Source of the DNA: Pseudomonas sp. IPO3778
Lineage (GTDB): Bacteria > Pseudomonadota > Gammaproteobacteria > Pseudomonadales > Pseudomonadaceae
Direction: 5' to 3'
NCBI RefSeq assembly: GCF_013386825.1
Contig: NZ_JACARC010000011.1
Location: forward strand, 1-64,000
Length of the DNA: 64,000 nt
The notes below the pieces were generated by a model. That model did no database searches. It was not told the DNA's origin and was given only the letters and a program-made list of their open reading frames with translations. The position numbers were made by a program, and so were the translations under genes. Every line of letters starts with the position of its first letter. Positions within the stretch are counted from its first letter, which is position 1. This document shows, in pieces, positions 7,656 through 15,532 of this stretch.

Positions 7656-10133
7656 CAGCTTGTCCCACATCTTCTTGCTGATTTTCTGCCGGTTGGCATA
7701 GCCCGCCCACGGGTCCTTCGTCATCCCCTGCAAGCGTTCATGCAGATTGGCTACCGTCCACTGCTGGGCGCCGTGCAAACGCTTCAACTCATCGCGACTC
7801 ACCGGCACCGACACCGGCAGGCCCGGCCGCGCGCGCACCGAGTAGGCCGCCACCGTACTGGCGCCTCGGGCGTTGCGCAGGTAGTCGATAAAGATCTTGC
7901 CGACGCGATTTTTCGGGCCGGAGGTCGCGGTAAAACGTTCCGGCAGTTGTTGGGTCATGAACTGGGCGATCGCTTTGGCAAAGGCTTTCACCGTGTCCCA
8001 ATCGTCCCGGCGCGCCAGCGGCACCACCAGGTGCAGGCCTTTGCCGCCGCTGGTCTTGACGAACCCATCCAGCCCCAACTCATCCAGCACTGACAAGGTC
8101 AGTTGCGCCGCCTCCACCATGCTTTTCCACGGCAACGCCGGGTCCGGGTCAAGGTCGAGCACAAACAGGTCGGGGGTTTCGATCTTGTCAGCGGTGGCGC
8201 CCCAGGTATGTAGCTCAACGGTGCCCATTTGCACGGCACCGATCAGCGCGGCCGCGCTGTCTATCTCCATCAGCCGTGCATGGCCCGGGTCCAGGGCCTG
8301 GTCCAATTGTTTGATATGCGGAATCGCCAGGCGCTCGGCATGCTTCTGGAAAAACGGCTCGCCCGCGATACCTTCCGGCGCCCTCAGCAAGGACACGGGT
8401 CGGTGGCGTAAAAAGGGCAGGATCCACGTGCTGATGCCCTCGTAGAACTGCGCCAACTGAAGTTTTTGGGTGCCGCTTTGAACGTCGATGACCCGGTCGG
8501 GATGGGTAACCCTGACGCCCGCCACGGCGCCGGTTTCAGCGGTCTTTTTGCGCGGTTTTTCCTTCAGCGACTTGGCCGCCCGCGGCTGCTCGTGAACGAT
8601 CTGCTCCGCCGGCTTGTCGCTGCGCAGCCCGACAAAGGCTGCCTGGCGCACCACGCCTTCGCGGGTCCATTCGGCAAAGTGCACTTCGCCCACCAACTGC
8701 GGTTCAACCCAATGCACGCCTCGCGCCTGGGCACTGGTCAGCGGTTTGGCCAGTGGTGAAGCCTCGCGCTCCAGCGCCTTCAGCTGTGCGCTGATTTTTT
8801 TCAGCGCAGCTTGATCAAACCCCGTTCCCACGCGCCCGGCATACACCAGGCCGGTCTCGTCATTGACGGCCAGCAACAGCGCGCCAAACCCGCTGCGTGA
8901 ACCCTGCGGGCGAGTGAAACCGACGATCACGAACTCCTGGCGCAGCCGGCACTTGAGCTTGACCCAGTCCGGGCTGCGGCTGGAGACGTAAGGGCTGCCG
9001 GTCCGTTTGCCGATCACGCCCTCCAGGGCCAGGTCACAGGCGCTTTCGAAGATGTCCCGGTGGTTGGCGGCAAAGGATTCGGAGAAGCGCAACAGCTTGC
9101 TTCGGCTGCGGGCCAATGCGTCCTTCAGCGCGGCGCGACGTTCTTCCACGGGCGCCTCCCGCTGGTCGCGGCCCTGGAGAAACGGCGCGTCAAACAGGTA
9201 ATAGACGATGTCCAGGCTGCGGCCGATATCAAAGGCGTTTTGCAACGCCTGGAAGTCCGGCAAACCCTCGGCGTTCAGGCTGACGACCTCGCCGTCGAGC
9301 CAGCTGTCCTTGAGTTTCAGGGCCTCCAGGGCCTTGGCCTGGCGCGGCAGGCGATCGGTCCAGTCATGGCCATTGCGGGTGAACAGCCGCACCTCACCTC
9401 CTTGAATGCGCGCGAGGATCCGATAGCCGTCGAATTTGATCTCGTAGACCCAATCGCCGTCCGGCGCACGGTCCACCAGTGTTGCCAACTGTGGCGTGAA
9501 CTGGTCGGGCAGGGCGGTTGAAAGTTTGCGGGTGGTTTTCTTCGGTGCTGCGGGCTTTTTCGCACGTCCCACGGTCGCATCGCTCAGCACGCTTTTCGGC
9601 TCGGCCTGGACCACATCGTAGTCAGCCACCGGGCGCGCCTGTTGATCGTTTTCCTTGATCAGCAGCCATTGCTCCTTATCGCCGCTGCCCTTGAGGCGGG
9701 TACGCACCAGCGTCCAGTCGCCGGCGAGCTTTTCGCCGATCAGGGTGAATTTCAGCTTGCCGGCTGCGTAGGCTTTGCGCGGGTCGTCGTGGGGTTGCCA
9801 CACGCCGCGATCCCACACGATCACATCGCCGGCCCCGTATTGACCGGCCGGGATGCTGCCCTCGAAACTGCCGTAGCCCAAGGGGTGGTCTTCCACCTGT
9901 ACCGCCAGGCGCTTCTGGCTCGGGTCGAGGCTCGGGCCCTTGGGCACCGCCCAGCTTTTGAGCACGCCATCGAGTTCCAGGCGCAAGTCGTAATGCAGGT
10001 TGCGTGCATCATGTTTTTGAATCACGAAGGTTAACGCCTGCGCCCGGTTCCGGCCGCGAGGCGCGCTGCCGGCAGGTTCGGCGGTTACCTCGAAGTCGCG
10101 CTTGGCGTTGTATTCACTCAGGGGCTTGGCCAT
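7635..10133 (-). CDS. ligD: LigD, multifunctional end-joining DNA ligase
   Basis: LigD processes and seals DNA double-strand breaks held by Ku in bacterial non-homologous end joining. Three domains occur in the usual Pseudomonas order. The first is a 3'-phosphoesterase (about residues 20-190, RNLHYDLRLELDG and DHPLGYGSFEG). The second is an ATP-dependent ligase with nucleotidyl-lysine K233 in EIKFDGYR. The third is a primase-polymerase with metal-binding D660 and D662 in LDLDPD, plus SGGKGLHLVVPL. At 832 residues it is full length. The start ATG lies 11 nt past the ku stop with GAGG upstream, so ku and ligD form an operon. Confidence 0.97.
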   Translation of the reverse strand: MAKPLSEYNAKRDFEVTAEPAGSAPRGRNRAQALTFVIQKHDARNLHYDLRLELDGVLKSWAVPKGPSLDPSQKRLAVQVEDHPLGYGSFEGSIPAGQYGAGDVIVWDRGVWQPHDDPRKAYAAGKLKFTLIGEKLAGDWTLVRTRLKGSGDKEQWLLIKENDQQARPVADYDVVQAEPKSVLSDATVGRAKKPAAPKKTTRKLSTALPDQFTPQLATLVDRAPDGDWVYEIKFDGYRILARIQGGEVRLFTRNGHDWTDRLPRQAKALEALKLKDSWLDGEVVSLNAEGLPDFQALQNAFDIGRSLDIVYYLFDAPFLQGRDQREAPVEERRAALKDALARSRSKLLRFSESFAANHRDIFESACDLALEGVIGKRTGSPYVSSRSPDWVKLKCRLRQEFVIVGFTRPQGSRSGFGALLLAVNDETGLVYAGRVGTGFDQAALKKISAQLKALEREASPLAKPLTSAQARGVHWVEPQLVGEVHFAEWTREGVVRQAAFVGLRSDKPAEQIVHEQPRAAKSLKEKPRKKTAETGAVAGVRVTHPDRVIDVQSGTQKLQLAQFYEGISTWILPFLRHRPVSLLRAPEGIAGEPFFQKHAERLAIPHIKQLDQALDPGHARLMEIDSAAALIGAVQMGTVELHTWGATADKIETPDLFVLDLDPDPALPWKSMVEAAQLTLSVLDELGLDGFVKTSGGKGLHLVVPLARRDDWDTVKAFAKAIAQFMTQQLPERFTATSGPKNRVGKIFIDYLRNARGASTVAAYSVRARPGLPVSVPVSRDELKRLHGAQQWTVANLHERLQGMTKDPWAGYANRQKISKKMWDKLGAHPPG

Positions 10134-10144
10134 GGCGGTCTACC

Positions 10145-10981
10145 TCATGAAGCCTTGCGGGATTTTTTCGCGGCGGGTTTCTTCGCCGGGCTTTTACCGG
10201 CCAGGCTGCGTTTGAGCAGTTCCGTCAAATCAATCACGTCGGCAGATTTGCGCTCATCCACGCCCTCGCCGGATTCCACGTCTTCGATCTTGCCGGCCTT
10301 GGCCTTCTTCGCCACCAACGCCATGATCTTGTCCTGGAAGCTGTCGCGGTACTCGTCGGGCTGCCAGTCGGCGCTCATGTCTTCCACCAGCCGCTTGGCC
10401 ATGTCCAACTCGCCCTTGGCCAGGGTCGGCTTGGTCACGCCGCTGCCCAGTTCCAGTTCGTCCAGGCCACGCACTTCGGCGGGCCAGCGCAGCATGACCA
10501 GCACCAGCGCCGACTCCAGCGGCATCAGCGCTGCCAGGTGTTGCTTGGTGTGCAGCACCACGTTGGCCAGGGCCACCTTGCGGGTTTTTTTCAGGGTTTC
10601 CCGCAGCAGCGCGTAGACCTTGCCGCCGCGCTTGTCGGGCGCCAGGAAGTAGGGGGTGTCAATGTTCTGCAGCGGGATTTGATCGCTGGCCACAAACGCG
10701 ATGATTTCGATGGTCTGGGTGGACTTGGGGTGGGCCGAGCGAATTTCGTCTTCGCTGAGGATCACGTAGCGGCCTTTCTCGTAGGCCACGCCCTTGACGA
10801 TATTGTCTTTGGTGACTTCCTTGCCGGTGGCCTTGTTGATGCGCTTGTAACCCACCGGGTCCATGCTGCGCTTGTCCAGCCAGTCGAAGTCGACGCCCTG
10901 GGAGGACGTTGCCGAGACCAGCGACACCGGGATGTGCACCAAGCCGAAACTGATTGCGCCTTTCCAGATAGCCCTTGGCAT
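10145..10981 (-). CDS. ku: Ku, DNA end-binding protein
   Basis: The bacterial Ku homodimer threads onto DNA ends and recruits LigD. The N-terminus IWKGAISFGLVHIPVSL is the classic opening of the Ku beta-barrel core. The core continues through LSEDEI and the dimer arch to LVEDMSADWQPDEYRDSF, near residues 200-217. A lysine/alanine-rich tail (SPAKKPAAKKSRK) follows, as is common in Ku proteins that bind DNA or LigD through the C-terminus. The length of 278 residues is normal. It is the first gene of the ku-ligD operon. Its promoter should lie in the roughly 195-bp gap before the divergent secreted-protein gene. Confidence 0.96.
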   Translation of the reverse strand: MPRAIWKGAISFGLVHIPVSLVSATSSQGVDFDWLDKRSMDPVGYKRINKATGKEVTKDNIVKGVAYEKGRYVILSEDEIRSAHPKSTQTIEIIAFVASDQIPLQNIDTPYFLAPDKRGGKVYALLRETLKKTRKVALANVVLHTKQHLAALMPLESALVLVMLRWPAEVRGLDELELGSGVTKPTLAKGELDMAKRLVEDMSADWQPDEYRDSFQDKIMALVAKKAKAGKIEDVESGEGVDERKSADVIDLTELLKRSLAGKSPAKKPAAKKSRKAS

Positions 10982-11178
10982 GTCGATTTTCCTGCACGGT
11001 GTGAGTCTTCAGGTGACACGGCAGGTTCGGCAAAAGTTTCCCTGGATAGCCGGTTGGCGGTGGGGTTTTAGACAGATCGTGTTACACCTAATGAGAAACT
11101 ATTTAGTTACCAAAGCCGAACCCAAGGCGTAGCGTGTTATCGAAAGCACGTATTACTCGCGCCCAGAGAGGCTTTGTC

Positions 11179-11496
11179 ATGAACACCCGTTTGCGTAACC
11201 TTGCCGTATTGACGTTGGGCCTGGCCTTGAGTTCGCTGGCACAGGCGCAAAACCTGCCTGGCAGCAACAACCCCTACAACGGCCCGATTCACCAGGCCAA
11301 CCCCAACAGCATGCAGGGCACCCAGCCCAACGCGCCGGCTGCGCGGGGCACCTTTATCCCGCCGGCCCAACGGCCGCCCACCCTGCAAAACGGCGGCATC
11401 GGCAACAGTGTCCAGCGCCGCGACGGCGCGCAGACCCCGCCGGCGATCCAGCCCAAAGCCCCCACGCGCGACGCCAATGGCAATCGCGGCGATTGA
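11179..11496 (+). CDS. Small secreted protein, Pro/Asn/Gln-rich
   Basis: This 105-residue protein has a clear Sec signal peptide (TRLRNLAVLTLGLALSSLAQA, cleavage near residue 24). The mature part is low-complexity, rich in P, N, Q and G (NPNSMQGTQPNAPA, PAIQPKAP), and likely disordered. I recognise no domain. I chose the ATG at 11179 because AGAGAGG stands 7 nt upstream and the signal peptide starts there. It is followed after 30 nt by a sugar dehydrogenase gene with its own signal peptide, so both may be co-transcribed. Its function is unknown. Confidence 0.75.
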   Translation: MNTRLRNLAVLTLGLALSSLAQAQNLPGSNNPYNGPIHQANPNSMQGTQPNAPAARGTFIPPAQRPPTLQNGGIGNSVQRRDGAQTPPAIQPKAPTRDANGNRGD

Positions 11497-11526
11497 GTGT
11501 GTAAAGACGACAAGGAAACCCACCGT

Positions 11527-12687
11527 ATGTTGCTACGTAAAACCCTTCTGGCGACCTTCTGCGCCGCTGCCTTGCTGCCTCTCGCGCTGCCCGTTTCGGC
11601 CGCCGACACCCAACAATTCCCCAGCGAACAGGGGAGTATCACCGTCACCCCGATCGCCAAGGGCCTGGACCACCCGTGGGCGGTGGCGTTCCTGCCGGAC
11701 AAACAAGGCTTCCTGGTCACCGAGCGGCCCGGGAACCTGCGCTTCGTCAGCCCGGACGGCAAGCTCTCTGCGCCGCTGACTGGCGTGCCGAAGGTGTTTG
11801 CCAAGGGGCAGGGCGGCTTGCTGGACGTGGTGCTGTCGCCAGACTTCAAAGAGGATCGCCTGGTGTATCTGTCTTACGCCGAGGGCGGCGGCAAGAATGG
11901 CACCGCCGGTACGGCGGTGGGGCGCGGGCGCTTGAGCGATGACCGCAGCGGCCTCCAGGACTTCAAGGTGATCCTGCGCCAGGAGCCCAAGCTGTCCACG
12001 GGCAATCACTTCGGCTCGCGGCTGGTGTTTGACCGCGACGGATACCTGTTCGTGACCCTGGGAGAGAACAACGATCGGCCCACCGCCCAGGACCTGGACA
12101 AGCTGCAAGGCAAAGTGGTGCGAATCTTCCCTGACGGCCGTGTGCCGGAAGACAACCCCTTCGTGGGCCAGGAAGGCGTAAGGCCGGAGATCTGGTCCTA
12201 CGGCCAGCGAAACCCTCAAGGCGCCGCACTGAACCCCTGGAGCGGCACGCTGTGGGAAAACGAACATGGCCCCCGTGGTGGAGATGAAATCAACATCATC
12301 GAGCGTGGGAAAAATTACGGCTGGCCGCTGGCGACCCATGGCATTAACTATTCCCTGACGCCCATTCCGGAGGCGAAGGGCAAGACCGCTGAAGGCACTG
12401 TGCCGCCGCACCACGTCTGGGAGAAATCCCCGGGGGTGAGCGGCATGGCGTTCTACGATGCCGACCGTTTCAAGGCGTGGCAGCACAACGTGTTTATTGG
12501 GGCGCTGGTGAGCCGGGAGTTGATTCGCTTGCAGTTCGATGGTGACAAGGTCATCCACGAAGAGCGTCTGCTGGACGGCTTGAAGGCGCGAATCCGCGAT
12601 GTACGCCAGGGACCGGATGGCTACCTGTATGTGCTGACGGATGAAGATAACGGTGTGTTGTACCGGGTGGGGTTGAACCAAGACTAG
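11527..12687 (+). CDS. PQQ-dependent aldose/sorbosone dehydrogenase-like
   Basis: This secreted 386-residue six-bladed propeller resembles soluble PQQ sugar dehydrogenases and E. coli YliI. A Sec signal peptide covers residues 1-26. The core includes LDHPWAVAFLPD, ERPGNLRFV, GNHFGSRLVFDRDGYLFVTLGE, SYGQRNPQGAALNP and ENEHGPRGGDEINIIERGKNYGWP. Those last segments include the expected catalytic-His and Arg regions and calcium-binding acidic residues. It probably oxidises aldoses in the periplasm. The ATG at 11527 is preceded by AAGGAAA. It follows a small secreted protein gene. The family is certain, the substrate is not. Confidence 0.88.
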   Translation: MLLRKTLLATFCAAALLPLALPVSAADTQQFPSEQGSITVTPIAKGLDHPWAVAFLPDKQGFLVTERPGNLRFVSPDGKLSAPLTGVPKVFAKGQGGLLDVVLSPDFKEDRLVYLSYAEGGGKNGTAGTAVGRGRLSDDRSGLQDFKVILRQEPKLSTGNHFGSRLVFDRDGYLFVTLGENNDRPTAQDLDKLQGKVVRIFPDGRVPEDNPFVGQEGVRPEIWSYGQRNPQGAALNPWSGTLWENEHGPRGGDEINIIERGKNYGWPLATHGINYSLTPIPEAKGKTAEGTVPPHHVWEKSPGVSGMAFYDADRFKAWQHNVFIGALVSRELIRLQFDGDKVIHEERLLDGLKARIRDVRQGPDGYLYVLTDEDNGVLYRVGLNQD

Positions 12688-12706
12688 CGGACACTGCAAA
12701 TACCCC

Positions 12707-12816
12707 TGTGGGAGCGGGCTTGCTCGCGAAGGCGGTGTGTCAGTCGCTGAATTGGTTGACTGAACCACCGCCTTCGCGAGCAAGACCGCTCCCACACAAG
12801 CCCGCTCCCACAGGTG
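12707..12816. repeat. REP-like inverted repeat (BIME type)
   Basis: One arm begins at 12707 (TGTGGGAGCGGGCTTGCTCG) and reads on to about 12733. A near-complementary arm lies at 12767-12796. A third partial unit (GCCCGCTCCCACAGG) follows at 12799-12813. This is the form of intergenic REP elements common in the P. fluorescens group. It sits between convergent genes. Confidence 0.85.
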
Positions 12817-12829
12817 CGCAGCGTCAGGC

Positions 12830-13309
12830 CTACAACCCCAGCTCCGACAAGCCCGGATGCTCATCCGGACGCCGCCCCAGCGGCCAGTGGAACTTGCGTT
12901 CGCTTTCCTTGATCGGCAGGTCGTTGATGCAGGCAAACCGGTTCGCCATCAACCCATTCTCGTCAAACTCCCAATTCTCGTTGCCGTAGGAGCGGAACCA
13001 ATTGCCGGAGTCGTCATGCCATTCATAGGCGTAGCGCACCGCAATGCGGTTGCCGGTAAACGCCCACAATTCCTTGATCAACCGGTAATCCAGTTCCTTG
13101 GCCCATTTACGGGTCAGGAAACCCTTGGCTTCTTCGCGGTTATGGGCGAACTCGGCACGGTTGCGCCATTGGGTATCCAGGGTATAAGCCAGGGATACCC
13201 GTTGCGGGTCCCGGGAGTTCCAGCCGTCTTCGGCCAGGCGGATCTTTTCAATCGCCGATTCGCGGGTGAAGGGCGGCAACGGTGGGCGTATTTCTGCGTT
13301 GGTTGACAT
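12830..13309 (-). CDS. DUF1348 / NTF2-like family protein
   Basis: This 159-residue soluble protein belongs to the SnoaL/NTF2-like superfamily, DUF1348 branch. Recognisable blocks are [78 protein letters not shown] and the conserved tail [20 protein letters not shown]. No enzymatic role is established for the family. The ATG at 13309 has AGGAG 7 nt upstream. It starts 36 nt downstream of a tetR gene on the same strand, so the two almost certainly form one self-regulated operon. An oxidative or electrophile stress role is only a guess. Confidence 0.85.
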   Translation of the reverse strand: MSTNAEIRPPLPPFTRESAIEKIRLAEDGWNSRDPQRVSLAYTLDTQWRNRAEFAHNREEAKGFLTRKWAKELDYRLIKELWAFTGNRIAVRYAYEWHDDSGNWFRSYGNENWEFDENGLMANRFACINDLPIKESERKFHWPLGRRPDEHPGLSELGL

Positions 13310-13345
13310 GGGACGGCTCCTGAACACGTTGAAGTAACAGTGGGG

Positions 13346-13897
13346 TCAAAGTTGCAATAAGGTTCGCGCCATGGCGTGCGCGTTATCAGCAGCGGTTAAA
13401 TCGCCCATCACCAGGGCGACGGTAATGGCGCCATCCATCAGGATCAGCAGGTACGCGGCCTGGCGTTCCGGCTCGGGGGTGCCATGTGCTCGACACAGTT
13501 CGAGGGCGTACTCGAACAGTTTCTGTTTATGGGCCTTGGCCAGCAGGCGCACGGGGTCTTGCGGGTCGCCGGTTTCGCCGCTGGTGTTGATGAAGGCGCA
13601 ACCGCGAAAGTCGTCGGAGCCGAACCAGGTCTTCAGTGCACTGAACAGGCCCAACAGCCGCTCGCCGCTGGTTGCATGGCGTTCCACCTCGGTGCGCAGC
13701 CAGTGCATCCAGCGTTCGTCACGGCGTTGCAAGGCAGCGATCACCAGTTCGTCCTTATTGGCAAAATAGCGGTAGACGCTCTTTCGAGAGACGCCGGCGG
13801 TCTTCACCAGAAGGTCCATGCCGGTGGCGGCGATGCCGTTCCGGTAGATCAACTTTTCGGTAACGTCGAGGATGATGTCGCGAGTAATATCGTTCAT
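13346..13897 (-). CDS. TetR-family repressor
   Basis: This 183-residue TetR regulator has its HTH at residues 1-50: IILDVTEKLIYRNGIAATGMDLLVKTAGVSRKSVYRYFANKDELVIAAL. The ligand domain follows and resembles the TetR_C group with CAFINTSGE, in which a conserved Cys may sense thiol-reactive compounds. I place the start at the ATG at 13897 because the HTH begins right after it; the longer frame would run through the operator. A perfect palindrome at 13910-13923 lies 13 bp upstream, which implies autorepression together with the downstream DUF1348 gene. Confidence 0.88.
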   Translation of the reverse strand: MNDITRDIILDVTEKLIYRNGIAATGMDLLVKTAGVSRKSVYRYFANKDELVIAALQRRDERWMHWLRTEVERHATSGERLLGLFSALKTWFGSDDFRGCAFINTSGETGDPQDPVRLLAKAHKQKLFEYALELCRAHGTPEPERQAAYLLILMDGAITVALVMGDLTAADNAHAMARTLLQL

Positions 13898-13909
13898 GTT
13901 AACCACAGT

Positions 13910-13923
13910 AGAACGATCGTTCT
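13910..13923. promoter_or_regulatory. TetR operator palindrome
   Basis: AGAACGATCGTTCT is a perfect 14-bp palindrome, 13 bp before the tetR start codon. It has the form of many TetR-family sites and is well placed to block transcription of tetR and the DUF1348 gene. Confidence 0.75.
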
Positions 13924-14022
13924 CCTTGGTCAATTAATTATTTTTAACTCTGGGCGGGAAGACCTGAGCCACCCCATGGTGTAAGCTCTCGAGTCCTTCG
14001 GATTCGACCCCTTGCGAGCCCT

Positions 14023-15366
14023 ATGCCGTCGTTATTCAAACGTTCCCTGTTGCCCAAGCTGCGCGGTTTTCCTATCGCTCCCGACGCTATCGAGGTGCTG
14101 TCCGGCGCGGCCGAGTACCGCCGCTGCCTGCTGGAGAAAATTTCCCAGGCTACCCAGCGCATCTACATCGTGGCGCTGTACCTGCAGCAGGATGAGGCGG
14201 GGCAAGAGATCTACGACGCGTTACACGCCGCCAAGGCCAAACGGCCCGGGCTGGATATCGTGGTGGTGGTCGACTCGTTGCGGGCCCAGCGCGGCTTGAT
14301 CGGGGCCGGCAAGCAACCGGGCAACAGTGCCTGGTACCAGGCCATGACCGAGTCCCACGGCACCCAAGTGCCGATTTACGGTGTGCCGGTGCAAACCCGC
14401 GAACTGTTCGGCGTGCTGCACCTCAAGGGCTTTGTGATCGACGACAGCGTGCTGTACAGCGGTGCCAGCCTGAATAACGTGTACCTGCACAAGTTCGACA
14501 AATACCGTTATGACCGCTACCACCTGATCCACAACAAGGCCCTGGCCGACTCGATGCAGCACCTGGTGGAGCACGGCCTGGTGGCCGCCAAGGCCGTGCA
14601 TCGCCTGGACCTGCCCAACCCACCGACCACCCGCAGCCTGCGCAACGACATCGGCGACCTGCGCAGCCGCCTCAAACACGCGGTGTACGACACCACGGCG
14701 GGGCAGTTGCCCAACGGCAACCTGTCGGTCAGCCCGTTGCTGGGCGTGTGCAAGAACAACCCCCTGAGCCGGGTGATCTGCGAACTGATCGCCAGTGCCC
14801 AGCACCAACTGACCATCTGCACGCCGTACTTCAACCTGCCGCTGCCGGTGACGCGGGAAATCAACCGCGCCCTGGCGCGCGGGGTGAAGATCGACATCAT
14901 CGTCGGCGACAAGACCGCCAACGACTTCTACATCCCGCCAAGCGAACCGTTCAAGGTCATCGCAGCGCTGCCCTACCTTTACGAAATCAGCCTGCGACGC
15001 TTTGCCAAGCGCCACCAGCGCATGATCGACAGCGGCCAGTTGAACCTGCACCTGTGGCGCGACGGCGACAACACCTATCACCTCAAGGGCATGTGGGTCG
15101 ACCAGCGCTACACCTTGCTGACCGGCAACAACATCAACCCGCGAGCGTTTCGCCTCGACCTGGAAAACGCCTTGCTGATCGATGACCCCAAGGGTGAATG
15201 GGTAGGGCCACGGCGTACTGAACTGGCACAGATTTTCCAGCACACCACGCGTATCGAGCGCTATCAGCAGTTGGAAACACTGGTGGAGTACCCGGCGGCC
15301 GTCGGCAAGTTTTTGCGCCGGGTCAGCCGGGTGCGGATTGAGCGGTTGCTTTACCGTATTCTGTAA
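14023..15366 (+). CDS. pssA: Phosphatidylserine synthase, PLD type
   Basis: This CDP-diacylglycerol-serine O-phosphatidyltransferase makes phosphatidylserine, the precursor of phosphatidylethanolamine. It belongs to the phospholipase D superfamily, as the peripheral E. coli PssA does. Both half-sites are visible: HLKGFVIDDSVLYSGASLNN (H133, K135) and HLKGMWVDQRYTLLTGNNINP (H353, K355). There are no long hydrophobic segments. Its 447 residues match E. coli PssA (451). It begins 125 bp from the divergent tetR gene, with a poor ribosome site (GCGAG). It appears to be transcribed alone. Confidence 0.93.
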   Translation: MPSLFKRSLLPKLRGFPIAPDAIEVLSGAAEYRRCLLEKISQATQRIYIVALYLQQDEAGQEIYDALHAAKAKRPGLDIVVVVDSLRAQRGLIGAGKQPGNSAWYQAMTESHGTQVPIYGVPVQTRELFGVLHLKGFVIDDSVLYSGASLNNVYLHKFDKYRYDRYHLIHNKALADSMQHLVEHGLVAAKAVHRLDLPNPPTTRSLRNDIGDLRSRLKHAVYDTTAGQLPNGNLSVSPLLGVCKNNPLSRVICELIASAQHQLTICTPYFNLPLPVTREINRALARGVKIDIIVGDKTANDFYIPPSEPFKVIAALPYLYEISLRRFAKRHQRMIDSGQLNLHLWRDGDNTYHLKGMWVDQRYTLLTGNNINPRAFRLDLENALLIDDPKGEWVGPRRTELAQIFQHTTRIERYQQLETLVEYPAAVGKFLRRVSRVRIERLLYRIL

Positions 15367-15532
15367 ACCTCAGGTCGGTTGCCCGGCAGCCGGCCAACGA
15401 CTCAAGCACTGCACCCGATTCGACACTTGGGACTTTGCCTATTCGCCGGACGTTATTCGCCTTGTAGTTTCTCTGTTGACGGTTCTTAAGGACGGGAACT
15501 CTTGCCATTTTCATCGGTGAAGAGAACTTAAC

